NCBI GenBank assembly: GCA_900551115.1
Contig: URUY01000016.1
Span: 16,720-80,719 of the forward strand
Origin: an uncultured Lachnospiraceae bacterium
GTDB taxonomy: Bacteria > Bacillota > Clostridia > Lachnospirales > Lachnospiraceae
Direction: 5' to 3'
Length of the DNA: 64,000 nucleotides
The stretch's first letter is position 1; each line of letters starts with the position of its first letter. The notes beneath the pieces are model-generated. The model was given only the letters and a program-made list of their open reading frames with translations. It searched no databases and was not told the DNA's origin. Made by a program: the position numbers and the translations under genes. Shown here in pieces: positions 8,450 through 17,123 of the stretch.

Positions 8450-9303
8450 TACTGTTCACCTGCCTTTTCAAGCTCTTTGCCGATTTTCTCAAGGTCTGCC
8501 ATAGCAACGGCATACTCCTCATCGTTAGGAGCTTTTCCGTGCCAATCCACATTGTTTTCCATGAAGGATACGCCCTTGCCCTTTACGCTGTGCATCACGA
8601 TACAGGTAGGTCTGCCCTTCATTTCCTTGGCTTCGGTCAATGCGCTTCTGATCTGATTAAAATCATGAGCATCGATATTAATTACATAAAAATTGAAGGC
8701 TTCAAATTTCTTATCAATCGGATACGGAGAGCATACCTCTTCCACCGTTCCGTCAATCTGCAGGTTGTTGTTGTCTACAATAACACAGAGATTGTCCAGC
8801 TTTCTGTGGCCTGCAAACATGGCTGCTTCCCAAACCTGACCTTCTTCCAGCTCACCGTCTCCCAAAAGAGTGTAGGTACGGAAATCCTTACCGTCCAGCT
8901 TAGCACCCAGTGCCATACCGACTGCGGCAGAAATACCCTGTCCCAAAGAACCGGAAGACATATCCACGCCCGGAATGTGAATGCAGGGATGTCCCTGTAA
9001 ATAAGATCCTAAATGACGCAGTGTGGGAAGATCCTCTACCGGAAAAAATCCTCTGTTTGCCAACGCGGAATACAGACCGGGAGCGGTATGTCCCTTGGAC
9101 AGCACAAATCTGTCCCTGTTTTCCATCTCAGGATTTTTAGGATCGATGTTCATTTCTTCAAAATAAAGAAAGGTGAACATGTCTGCTGCGGATAAAGAAC
9201 CACCGGGATGTCCGGCTTTTGCACCGTGAACTGCGGTAACAATGCCCTTGCGGACTTCATTCGCCATTTTTTGCAGTTCTAAATTATTCATGTTAATACC
9301 CAT
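8449..9303 (-). CDS. Transketolase, N-terminal subunit
   Basis: 284 residues forming the diphosphate-binding half of transketolase. The thiamine diphosphate motif is intact: G-D-G-E-L, then about 25 residues later V-D-N-N-N. Early His residues (H-P-G-G-S and S-K-G-H-T) that line the active site are present. It pairs with the C-terminal subunit encoded one base downstream. The start taken is the ATG at 9303, with AGGAAAGG just upstream; another ATG four codons in is possible. First gene of a two-gene operon ending at a strong terminator. Confidence 0.93.
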   Translation of the reverse strand: MGINMNNLELQKMANEVRKGIVTAVHGAKAGHPGGSLSAADMFTFLYFEEMNIDPKNPEMENRDRFVLSKGHTAPGLYSALANRGFFPVEDLPTLRHLGSYLQGHPCIHIPGVDMSSGSLGQGISAAVGMALGAKLDGKDFRTYTLLGDGELEEGQVWEAAMFAGHRKLDNLCVIVDNNNLQIDGTVEEVCSPYPIDKKFEAFNFYVINIDAHDFNQIRSALTEAKEMKGRPTCIVMHSVKGKGVSFMENNVDWHGKAPNDEEYAVAMADLEKIGKELEKAGEQ

Positions 9304-9564
9304 GCCTTTCCTACTTATTTTTATATATGGTAACGGTTATGCAACCGCCCGTTTCCTTTGCCGCTTTTACTCTAGCATATTTTTACCTTTACGTCCATAG
9401 ATAACTTCCCCGAACCATAGTTTTTGCTTCTCCTAACCATATTTTTTACGGTAAATTGTATTCTCCGCATTTTTAAGGAGCAGCTTACTGGAATGCAGAT
9501 TTTTCACAACTATATCATTCACACACCGAAAAAAAGAACATTTTGAGAATTTATATGCCATTTT

Positions 9565-9580
9565 CGGACATAAATGTCCG
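9565..9580. promoter_or_regulatory. 16-bp palindrome in the divergent transketolase/DUF885 intergenic region
   Basis: CGGACAT-AA-ATGTCCG is a perfect palindrome lying between the divergent transketolase (start 9303) and DUF885 (start 9750) genes. It has the size of an operator for a dimeric regulator; the regulator is unknown. The rest of this 446-base gap is AT-rich and shows no coding frame that I trust. Confidence 0.35.
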
Positions 9581-9749
9581 CAACTGTCCTACAAATTCTT
9601 CAAAAAGTTTTTTTAACGGTGCATTTCATTGATAAGTGTGTGAAAAATCAGTCGTTTCCCCGTATGACCCTAAAAATGCGGAGAATACAAAAAGGTATAC
9701 CCCTGAGGCTTCCTGCATATATATTGAGAAAAAGCAAACAGGTCACACT

Positions 9750-11585
9750 ATGCTTCGTCACTTTCGTTCCAAAAAACTGCTTCCACTGTATCTTTTACTG
9801 CCCGCCCTGCTCCTTCTGACTTTTTTCCTGTTTTCCTTTGGCAGCGACAAAAAAGACTTTGATAAGCTTACTGCCGCTATCTTTAAAGAAGAATTGTCCG
9901 GCAACACCTTAAATCTGCATTACACGCTCGCCTATCCCGAAAACTTCGGCATAGAGTACTATGCTCCCGTTCTTCCTTTTTATTCCAAATCCGCAAGAAC
10001 AGCGTCCGAAAAAGCTCTGGAGGATTACATAACCGGACTGAAAAAGATAGACCCTGACCGGTTAAATGAAGACCGGCAGTATACCTATACGCTTTTAAAC
10101 CGCTTTCTTATACATACGCAGGAAGGGAACCAGTTTCTTTACTATGACGAGCCCCTTTCTCCTTCCTCCGGCATGCAGTCCCAGCTTCCCATTCTGCTTG
10201 CCGAATATACCTTCCGTTCCGCACGGGACGTGGAAGACTATCTCGCCCTGTTAGATCAGACAGACGAGTATTTTAATGCGCTTCTTACCTATGAACAGGA
10301 AAAGAAGGCTGCCGGTCTGCTTCAGGCAGACACCTCTTTAAAAAAGGTTCGTGACCAATGCTTTTCCATTCTTTCCAAAAAGGAACTGACCGCAGGCACC
10401 CATTTTCTGCAGACTACCTTTGCGGAACGGATACAGGCTTTATTGGACAACGGGCTGATTACGAAAGAAGACGCCGTCCGGTATGAAGCCCAGAACAGCA
10501 GACTTCTTACTACCGTCATGCAGCCTTCCTATGAAGCTTTGGCCGATGGGCTCTTCCTCTTAATGGGGGACGGTACTTCTTCTCCTACAGGACTTTCCTC
10601 GCTTCCCCAGGGCAAGGACTATTATGTATGGCTCGTAAAGAAGAATACGGCTTCCTCGCTTTCCATGGAAGATATCAAAGCGCTGCTTTATCCGGGCTTT
10701 GATTCCCAATACCAAAATCTGCGGGCTCTGCTCTTATCCCGGGATGACGCAGTGGACGTATGGAGTAAATATTTGGGTGAAAACTTTTTCCCTCTGTCTG
10801 CACCAAATGAAATCCTGTCTGATTTACAGAACCGGATGGCTGCCGATTTTCCTGCTTTTCCCACAACGGATCTGGCTGCCGGCACTCTGCCCTCCCTGAC
10901 TGTAAAAGCCGTATCCAAAAGTCTGCAGGACTACAGCGCGCCTGCCTTTTACCTGACGCCGCCCTTAGACGATACCAAAAACAATGTGATTTATATTAAT
11001 GAAAAAAGTACCCCCATCGGATTAGAGCTTTATACCACGCTCGCCCATGAAGGCTATCCGGGGCATCTCTATCAGTCCGTATACAGTCAGATGTCCATGC
11101 AGAAAGAAAAAGAGAATCCTGTACGGCAGATTTTATGGTACGGCGGTTATCTGGAGGGCTGGGCGCTCTATGTGGAATTTATTTCTTATGACTATGCTGC
11201 AGCCCTTGCTACAGAACAGGGAAATCCTGATGCTGCCTTTGCCTATACATTAGAAAAGCATAACCGCAATATGCAGCTATGCCTCTATGCTCTCTTAGAC
11301 GTATCCATTCACTATGACGGAGCCTCCTATGAACAGGTACACAATGTACTCTCTGCCTTTGGTATCTCCGAACCTGCAATCACCAGAAAAATTTATGATT
11401 ACATAGCGGAAGAACCCTCCAATTATCTGAAATACTACCTTGGTTATCTGGAAATCCTGCGGCTTAAGGAAGCTGCCCGCGAAAAATGGGGAACGGACTA
11501 CAGTGACCTGCGCTTTCATTCCTTCTTTTTAAACTGCGGTCCGTCTGACTTTACCACGCTTTTTGAAGCCCTTGACAGGTATTGA
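9750..11585 (+). CDS. DUF885 family metallopeptidase, membrane-anchored
   Basis: 611 residues from the chosen start. An N-terminal positive stretch followed by a hydrophobic helix (about residues 10-30) anchors it outside the cell. The signature H-E-G-Y-P-G-H, within T-L-A-H-E-G-Y-P-G-H-L-Y-Q, is the zinc site of DUF885, a family distantly related to M2/M3 gluzincin peptidases; a downstream Glu (L-E-G-W-A-L-Y-V-E) fits the third ligand. Likely a cell-surface peptidase or carboxypeptidase of unknown substrate. The frame is open back to a GTG at 9636, but ATG 9750 places the membrane anchor right at the N terminus, so I prefer it, though its ribosome site is weak. Confidence 0.85.
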   Translation: MLRHFRSKKLLPLYLLLPALLLLTFFLFSFGSDKKDFDKLTAAIFKEELSGNTLNLHYTLAYPENFGIEYYAPVLPFYSKSARTASEKALEDYITGLKKIDPDRLNEDRQYTYTLLNRFLIHTQEGNQFLYYDEPLSPSSGMQSQLPILLAEYTFRSARDVEDYLALLDQTDEYFNALLTYEQEKKAAGLLQADTSLKKVRDQCFSILSKKELTAGTHFLQTTFAERIQALLDNGLITKEDAVRYEAQNSRLLTTVMQPSYEALADGLFLLMGDGTSSPTGLSSLPQGKDYYVWLVKKNTASSLSMEDIKALLYPGFDSQYQNLRALLLSRDDAVDVWSKYLGENFFPLSAPNEILSDLQNRMAADFPAFPTTDLAAGTLPSLTVKAVSKSLQDYSAPAFYLTPPLDDTKNNVIYINEKSTPIGLELYTTLAHEGYPGHLYQSVYSQMSMQKEKENPVRQILWYGGYLEGWALYVEFISYDYAAALATEQGNPDAAFAYTLEKHNRNMQLCLYALLDVSIHYDGASYEQVHNVLSAFGISEPAITRKIYDYIAEEPSNYLKYYLGYLEILRLKEAAREKWGTDYSDLRFHSFFLNCGPSDFTTLFEALDRY

Positions 11586-11624
11586 CCGTTTGCAGCCCTC
11601 CATGAGCTTTACCAATCCTTCCGC

Positions 11625-12095
11625 TTACTTTTGGGGCTTACGGAAAAGCTGCTGCTTTTCCTGTTCTGCCCTGAAAAAACGGGTCAGCCTGCCAAGTGCC
11701 TTTTCTAAAATCACCTGTTCCTCTTCAGAAAGCTCTTTGGTAACGGCCTCTACCATATCCTCATGGAATTTCTGATGGTTTATATAGGCATTCCTCCCTT
11801 TTTGTGTAAGGGATATCAGCACCACCCGCCTGTCCTCTTCGCTGCGGGTACGTTCTACAAAGCCTTTTTTTACCAGGCTGTTTACCGAAATCGTAAGTGT
11901 CCCTGTAGTAACCATCAGCGCGCGTGCCACTGCCGTCATATTTTTAGGCTCCGTCAATCCGATTGCCTCTATGACATGCATGTCGTTAGCTGTCATATCC
12001 TGATACACATTCTGCTTAATGGCATTTTCTTCTATTGCATTAATATTGCGGAACAACCGCACAAGCACTTCATTCAGCGTCGCGTGAATGTTCAT
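11625..12095 (-). CDS. fabT: FabT-like MarR-family repressor of fatty-acid synthesis
   Basis: 156 residues with a winged helix-turn-helix. The recognition region L-M-V-T-T-G-T-L-T-I-S-V-N-S-L, followed by K-K-G-F-V-E-R-T-R-S-E-E-D-R-R-V-V, closely matches streptococcal FabT as I remember it, including the later H-x-x-F-H-x-x-M-V-E. FabT with acyl-ACP represses fatty-acid genes by binding an AGTTTGATTATCAAA-type palindrome. Two such palindromes occur in this window at 22842 and 24095, in front of fabD and acpP. In many Firmicutes fabT lies in the fab cluster; here it is about 5 kb past the cluster's 3' end and overlaps an unrelated nuclease gene by four bases. Confidence 0.8.
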   Translation of the reverse strand: MNIHATLNEVLVRLFRNINAIEENAIKQNVYQDMTANDMHVIEAIGLTEPKNMTAVARALMVTTGTLTISVNSLVKKGFVERTRSEEDRRVVLISLTQKGRNAYINHQKFHEDMVEAVTKELSEEEQVILEKALGRLTRFFRAEQEKQQLFRKPQK

Positions 12096-12547
12096 GTCTG
12101 TTCTTCCTCCATCATGCCTTCAAGATATCCCCTGTCCCATAACATAATCTTAAGCTTCTCTGCCACCTCGACTGCCGGCGCCGTAAAATACTGATTTGTC
12201 AGAACAACTCCCACCATTCTGTCATAAAAGTCCCTGCCGGCATATGCTTCCTGTACTGCTGCCACTCCCACCGGCGTGCTGTAGCATTTACATTGAATGG
12301 CATAGGTAACACCGTCTTTTTCCGCAAGAATGTCCACACCGTAATCCCTGCTTCCTCTTGTAACCTCTACTTCTAAAAAGCCCTTCTCCCGTAACAGCCC
12401 GGCACAATAATATTCAAAATCATGGCCTTCCATTTCATCCACATTTAAAGGCCTTCTGTATCTGTTCCTGCGTATAAGCCAAACTGCAGCTGCCGCTGCA
12501 CCGGCAGCAAATACCAGTACAACAGCCCACATTATTTCATCCTGCAT
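12092..12547 (-). CDS. Mrr-like PD-(D/E)XK nuclease-fold protein with membrane anchor
   Basis: 151 residues: one membrane helix (about 6-25), a basic stop-transfer run, then a restriction-endonuclease-like domain. The catalytic pattern is visible as G-x-x-D-Y-G-V-D-I-L, followed by Q-C-K-C-Y, giving the D...QxK core of Mrr-type domains. These proteins recognise or cut DNA, but the membrane-bound versions have no defined role. Its last bases overlap the fabT start, so the two are probably cotranscribed. The start ATG 12547 sits behind GGAGAG. Confidence 0.75.
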   Translation of the reverse strand: MQDEIMWAVVLVFAAGAAAAAVWLIRRNRYRRPLNVDEMEGHDFEYYCAGLLREKGFLEVEVTRGSRDYGVDILAEKDGVTYAIQCKCYSTPVGVAAVQEAYAGRDFYDRMVGVVLTNQYFTAPAVEVAEKLKIMLWDRGYLEGMMEEEQT

Positions 12548-12614
12548 GGAAACTCTCCTCTGCGGACGCCTTGTCCGCCTTATTTCTTATATTATCACAA
12601 ATTTCCTCCGTTTA

Positions 12615-12664
12615 ACAGGGAAACTTTCTTTTGTCGTCAGACAGGGAAATTTTCTTTTGCCGTC
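12615..12664 (+). repeat. Two 24-bp direct repeats upstream of the AEC promoter
   Basis: ACAGGGAAA-C/T-TTTCTTTTG-T/C-CGTC occurs at 12615-12638 and 12641-12664, 22 of 24 bases identical, period 26. The second copy ends four bases before the -35 box, the place expected for an activator binding in tandem. Confidence 0.55.
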
Positions 12665-12667
12665 TCA

Positions 12668-12696
12668 TTGACAAACCCCTCCGCCGGTTCTATACT
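12668..12696 (+). promoter_or_regulatory. Sigma-A promoter of the AEC transporter gene
   Basis: TTGACA (12668-12673), a 17-base spacer and TATACT (12691-12696). It is 50 bases upstream of the start codon. Confidence 0.8.
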
Positions 12697-12745
12697 GTAC
12701 CCTTGGAATTATGAAGCTGCTGTTTTAAATACACGGAGGACAATT

Positions 12746-13690
12746 ATGGAAAACCTGATATTCAGCCTGAACGCAACTATTCCCATTTTTTTACTGATGG
12801 TCCTTGGGTATATCTTAAAGCTTTTAAAAGTAGTGGATGAGCCCTTTGTTAAAACCTTAAATTTCTTTAATTATAAAATAACCCTGCCCGTCCTGCTGTT
12901 TCGGGATATTGCAGAGTCTGATTTCTATTCGGTCTGGGATACCTCCTACGTGCTGTACTGCTTTTTGGTAACGCTCTTCTGCATCGCCGTTATCTGGCTT
13001 CTGACAGGACTTTTTTATAAAAATGCCTGCGCAGGAGAGTTTATACAGGCTTCCTACCGGGGCAGCGCTGCCGTGTTAGGCATTGCCTTTATTCAGAATA
13101 TTTACGGCAATTCCGGCATGGCGCCGCTTATGATTATCGGTACGGTTCCCCTCTATAATGTGGCCGCCGTACTGGTTTTATCCTTTACCGTCCCTCATGG
13201 CGGCGGCTTCAACAGGAAGTCTTTAGTTGCCTCCGTTAAGGGGATTTTAACCAATCCTATCATACTGGGAATTCTTTTTGGCATGATTGTATCCGTTTCA
13301 GGCCTTTCCTTCCCCGTTATCATAGAAAAAACCGTGGGAAATGTTTCTTCTCTCGCCACGCCATTGGCACTTTTGGGTCTTGGAGCCGGCTTTGAAGGCA
13401 GAAAAGCGTTAAAACAGATAAAACCCACCATCATTTGCTCTGCCCTCAAGCTGTTTATACAGCCTCTGCTGTTTCTGCCCCTTGCCGCTTATCTGGGCTT
13501 TCGGGATGAAAAAATGGTGGCAATTCTGATTATGCTGGGCGCGCCTACTACCGTAAGCTGTTATATCATGGCAAAAAATATGGGACATGAAGGCACGCTG
13601 ACCTCCAGTGTAGTAGTGGCAACCACCTTTCTAAGCTCCGTCTCCATTACCTTTTGGCTCTTTGTCCTGCGGTCCCTTCACTTAATCTGA
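12746..13690 (+). CDS. AEC family transporter (auxin efflux carrier type)
   Basis: 314 residues, almost entirely hydrophobic, with about ten membrane helices in two five-helix halves, as in the AEC/PIN-like permeases that export or import organic acids. Diagnostic stretches include the G-Y-I-L-K opening, the N-P-I-I-L-G-I-L-F-G helix in the second half and the A-P-T-T-V-S-C-Y-I-M-A segment. Substrate unknown. The start is ATG 12746 behind CGGAGGA; the frame runs 26 codons further upstream but through the promoter. It is monocistronic, with a near-consensus promoter and tandem repeats that suggest regulation. Confidence 0.88.
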   Translation: MENLIFSLNATIPIFLLMVLGYILKLLKVVDEPFVKTLNFFNYKITLPVLLFRDIAESDFYSVWDTSYVLYCFLVTLFCIAVIWLLTGLFYKNACAGEFIQASYRGSAAVLGIAFIQNIYGNSGMAPLMIIGTVPLYNVAAVLVLSFTVPHGGGFNRKSLVASVKGILTNPIILGILFGMIVSVSGLSFPVIIEKTVGNVSSLATPLALLGLGAGFEGRKALKQIKPTIICSALKLFIQPLLFLPLAAYLGFRDEKMVAILIMLGAPTTVSCYIMAKNMGHEGTLTSSVVVATTFLSSVSITFWLFVLRSLHLI

Positions 13691-13728
13691 GGTGTTATTT
13701 CCTGCCTTCATTTTCTATTTTTAAGCCG

Positions 13729-14256
13729 CTACATGATACCGGCAAGCACCACGCTTGCCAAAAGCCCTGCCCCCATGGACACAAGGGCTCCGATTAGTGT
13801 ATAACGTGTCTTCGTTACCTTCGCCGCCATAAAATAAACCGACATGGTATAAAAAATTGTTTCCGTACAGCTCATCAGTATAGAAGCCAGCATACCGATA
13901 TACGAATCGGTTCCATGGGTTTTGAAAATATCCAGTACCAGTCCCGTTGCCGCGGAAGAAGAAAACATCTTTACAAGCGTCAGAGGTACAATATCTGCCG
14001 GAATTCCTATCTTCTCTGTAAAATTTCCTAAAAGGCCTCCGAAAAATCCCATAAATCCGGATGCACGCAGTATGCCTACCCCCACCATCAGCCCTACCAG
14101 GGTCGGCAGAATCTGTACCACTGTCTTTAAGCCTTCCTTTGCTCCGCCGATAAATTCCTCATAAACCTTCACTTTTTTTGTAAGTCCATAAGCCACTATA
14201 TAAAAAATAATTACCGGTATGATGATATTGGAAAAATTTTTAAGTACATTCGTCAT
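13729..14256 (-). CDS. spmB: Spore maturation protein B
   Basis: 175 residues with four or five membrane helices and the conserved SpmB loops P-T-L-V-G-L-M-V-G-V-G-I-L-R-A-S-G and S-S-S-A-A-T-G. With SpmA it is needed for proper dehydration of the spore core in Bacillus and Clostridium; the pair also belongs to the nucleoside-recognition (Gate) family. It follows spmA by 21 bases in the same operon. Confidence 0.92.
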   Translation of the reverse strand: MTNVLKNFSNIIIPVIIFYIVAYGLTKKVKVYEEFIGGAKEGLKTVVQILPTLVGLMVGVGILRASGFMGFFGGLLGNFTEKIGIPADIVPLTLVKMFSSSAATGLVLDIFKTHGTDSYIGMLASILMSCTETIFYTMSVYFMAAKVTKTRYTLIGALVSMGAGLLASVVLAGIM

Positions 14257-14277
14257 TCTGTTTCCATCCCCTTTTCA

Positions 14278-14940
14278 TTATCGCTTTCTATCCATTACCT
14301 TGCAGTACACAACAGCAATAATTGTAGAAAACAGCGTGGCAATGACCGCCGGCGCAATGACTGCAGCCGGATTTGCACTGCCGTACTGAGTCCGGTATAC
14401 AATCATATTCACAGGAATAAGCTGCAGAGATGATGTATTCAGAATAAGAAAGGTACACATTTCATTACTGGCAATGCGGCCTCCCTTTTCCGTCTCCGTA
14501 TTGCCGTTTCCTTGCAGATAATTTTTGTTTTTCCTGCCGTCTTTTGGCAGATACGCCGGATTTCCCCGTTCCGTTTCCAGCTCTGCCAATGCCTCCATGG
14601 CCTTTAACCCTGCAGGCGTGCATGCCCAGCCAAGTCCTAACACATTCGCAATAAAGTTGGTAGCAATGAATTTGCGTGACTCGTGTTCCCGCGGAATATG
14701 CGGAAACATAAATGACAAAAAGGGTTGAATACCCGATGCCAGTCCGGTAATCAACCCTGCTCTTTCTGCGATTTTCATAAGCCCCATCCACAAGGCCATT
14801 ACGCCTGACATGGTAATACACAGAGACACCGCTTCTCCCGCAGAACCAAGTGCTGCGTCCGTCACAGCTTCCATATTACCGGTAACAGCCGCATATACCA
14901 CTCCGATTAGTATCATAAACGCCCAGATATAATTCAGCAT
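14278..14940 (-). CDS. spmA: Spore maturation protein A
   Basis: 220 residues, multi-helix membrane protein with the nucleoside-recognition motif I-A-T-N-F-I-A-N-V-L-G-L-G-W-A-C-T-P-A-G, then a charged Lys/Asn-rich cytosolic loop at about 130-155 and two further helices. It acts with SpmB in spore core dehydration. Its presence is one of the main signs that the organism sporulates. A sporulation-specific promoter could not be picked out. Confidence 0.92.
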   Translation of the reverse strand: MLNYIWAFMILIGVVYAAVTGNMEAVTDAALGSAGEAVSLCITMSGVMALWMGLMKIAERAGLITGLASGIQPFLSFMFPHIPREHESRKFIATNFIANVLGLGWACTPAGLKAMEALAELETERGNPAYLPKDGRKNKNYLQGNGNTETEKGGRIASNEMCTFLILNTSSLQLIPVNMIVYRTQYGSANPAAVIAPAVIATLFSTIIAVVYCKVMDRKR

Positions 14941-14993
14941 ATTTCTCCAATCCGTATCCGTTTGTTTATTACCATGTATATGAAAAGCTTCCG

Positions 14994-16934
14994 CTAAATA
15001 TCTCCTCTTTCCTTTTTATGGAGATACTTTCTTGCATACATTAAATCATCCGCCTTTTTCAGGAAATGATCTAAGGTATGGTTGCGTGTCCTGTTGGTAT
15101 ACGCTCCGATGCTGGCATGCAGCTCATAGCTTTTTCTTCCTGCTTTGTTATAGTCCCGGATGCCTTCCTTAATCAGGCTCACAATTTCTTCCGTCCGTTC
15201 TTCAATATCCCGTCCCACAAATGCAATCAGGAATTCATCACCGCCGATTCTTGCTGCAATCTCATGCCGCGTACTTTTCTTAATAATTTCACCAAAAGCC
15301 TTTAAAGCCGCATCGCCTTCTGCATGACCATAGGTATCATTTATCATCTTGAGGCCGTCCATATCCATTGAGATAACAGACATATCCATATTCTCAGCCG
15401 CCTCTAACACCAGCTGAACCTTTTGGTAAAAGCCGTTTCTGTTATACAGCCCTGTCAAAAGATCACACATATATACCTGCATTAGCTGCATCTGCGCCTT
15501 CTGCAGCTCTAAAAGATGTCTGAAATTGGTAATAAAAGAAGCATAAGCCGTAAACCAGAATAGTGCCATATCAAAGCTCACCACGGCATAGCCTGCCGTT
15601 CTTCCCTTCATATGCACCGTCAGAACCATTATAAAATCATTATTATCCAGTACCTTTTTTCTGTCGGGAATCAGTTCTCCGAAAACTATTTTTTCCTTGG
15701 AGTTTACCTCGGGCGCTTCCTGATCATTCCGGTAATGCAGGACATTCAGCACTTTGGAATAACTGCTGTTGTCTGCTCCGTATCCCAGCTTTGGAGGATT
15801 CATGCCCATTTCTGCTTCCGCAAACAAATCCTCATTGGAGCAAAACCAAAATTCCCTGTACCGCAGAGGCGTCATATACTCCGGTATTGCCTCAATCACA
15901 TCAGAAAACCTCTCTGCATTACCGAAATTGGCAACCATCTGATTTACATCACCCTGATACTTAATCTGCTGGTGCAGCTCCGACTTTAACTGAATCATCT
16001 CGGAAGCCACCTGCTGTGTTTCTAAATTGGAGCAGCCGCAGGATTTTCCTATCTGCATCCGGTTATAAACAAGATGTACCTTTTCCCTGTACTTTGCCGG
16101 GGCTCCCTCCTCTATGATCTCAAATATCAGGCAAAGAAGCTCATCCACATTACATATGCCCGTAGTCAGCCGGGGTCTGTTGTATCTCTCCATATCAATA
16201 CCGTCAAACCCGCTGATGGCAACGTCCTCCGGTATCCGGTAGCCCTTTTCCTGCATATAATTGCATACAGTAATCGCCATAGCATCATTGGCACAAATAA
16301 TAGCCTCCGGCATGGAAAGCCCGTCTGCAAACATTTTGTCCATGGCCACTCTGGTAGGCGCCTCCCAAAAATAACCGTAATAAACACGTCCGGGGTCATA
16401 CGGAATATTATTTTCGGCAAGCACCTCTTTATATACCTGCAGACGCTCCTCCGAGTAATCATTGCCCGGCATACCACCCATAAAATTAATCGTCCGGTAT
16501 CCGTGATACTCCACCATATGCTTTACAATATCGCGGAAGGTATCCCCATAATCAAACTTCAGATTAATGCAGCCCTCCAAACACTTATCCACAGCAATAA
16601 CCGGAACACCTGCTTCATTAGCTCTGCGTACCATGGCCTTCTGCTCTTCATCCTGCTTAAAGGACTCTGACATCAGCACAATGGCATCATAGCATTCCAC
16701 ACTGATTGTATCAAAAATCTTCTTTTCCCCTGCATCATTCAAGTCATTAAAATAAAAATCCGTCAGAGTAGAAAAGAATACTACTTTACAATGGTGCTTT
16801 CTGCATTCCTCCGTTACCTTTTTAATAATACGCCTCTGCTCATCATTAGAAAAACAGGCCAAAACAAAGGCTATAACTTTATAATTTGCCCCATCAGAAT
16901 ATTTTCTGCCCATACTTCCTCTTCTTTCCTGCAT
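14994..16934 (-). CDS. PBP1/LacI-type sensor fused to a GGDEF diguanylate cyclase
   Basis: 646 residues. Residues 20-290 form a type 1 periplasmic-binding fold of the LacI/GalR kind (I-A-F-V-L-A-C-F-S-N-D-E, A-I-I-C-A-N-D-A-M-A, I-S-G-F-D-G-I-D), but with no DNA-binding domain, no signal peptide and no membrane helix. A helical linker follows, then a GGDEF domain (480-640) with an intact G-G-D-E-F at 564-568; the R-x-x-D inhibitory site just before it is not present. This suggests a cytosolic ligand-responsive enzyme making cyclic-di-GMP. Start ATG 16934 follows GGGGGAA; ATG 16913, behind AGAGGAAG, is an alternative. Confidence 0.85.
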   Translation of the reverse strand: MQERRGSMGRKYSDGANYKVIAFVLACFSNDEQRRIIKKVTEECRKHHCKVVFFSTLTDFYFNDLNDAGEKKIFDTISVECYDAIVLMSESFKQDEEQKAMVRRANEAGVPVIAVDKCLEGCINLKFDYGDTFRDIVKHMVEYHGYRTINFMGGMPGNDYSEERLQVYKEVLAENNIPYDPGRVYYGYFWEAPTRVAMDKMFADGLSMPEAIICANDAMAITVCNYMQEKGYRIPEDVAISGFDGIDMERYNRPRLTTGICNVDELLCLIFEIIEEGAPAKYREKVHLVYNRMQIGKSCGCSNLETQQVASEMIQLKSELHQQIKYQGDVNQMVANFGNAERFSDVIEAIPEYMTPLRYREFWFCSNEDLFAEAEMGMNPPKLGYGADNSSYSKVLNVLHYRNDQEAPEVNSKEKIVFGELIPDRKKVLDNNDFIMVLTVHMKGRTAGYAVVSFDMALFWFTAYASFITNFRHLLELQKAQMQLMQVYMCDLLTGLYNRNGFYQKVQLVLEAAENMDMSVISMDMDGLKMINDTYGHAEGDAALKAFGEIIKKSTRHEIAARIGGDEFLIAFVGRDIEERTEEIVSLIKEGIRDYNKAGRKSYELHASIGAYTNRTRNHTLDHFLKKADDLMYARKYLHKKERGDI

Positions 16935-16997
16935 AACCTTATTCCCCCTGCAACAGGTCGCTTTGTACCGGATACGCCGCCACCATGTGCCCTGTTT

Positions 16998-17052
16998 ACT
17001 ATAAAAAAAGAAAAGTCCGATTACTTTTATTAGTATATCAGACTTTTCTTTT
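16998..17052 (-). terminator. Terminator of the fatty-acid operon
   Basis: AAAAGAAAAGTC (17006-17017) pairs perfectly with GACTTTTCTTTT (17041-17052). On the minus strand the stem is followed by a run of T. It lies between the fabH stop and the GGDEF gene. Confidence 0.8.
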
Positions 17053-17123
17053 GAATAAAATGGTATTATTTCATATACTTTTCACTATTTTTTGTGACTT
17101 TAGTACCACTTTCAGTGCAACCA

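Noticed and set aside
7635..9000. Long plus-strand frames opposite the transketolase genes
   Set aside because: Shadows of strong minus-strand genes; no ribosome sites and no family resemblance.
9636..9749. GTG-started N-terminal extension of the DUF885 protein
   Set aside because: It would place 38 unrelated residues before the membrane anchor; ATG 9750 gives a normal N terminus, though its ribosome site is weak.
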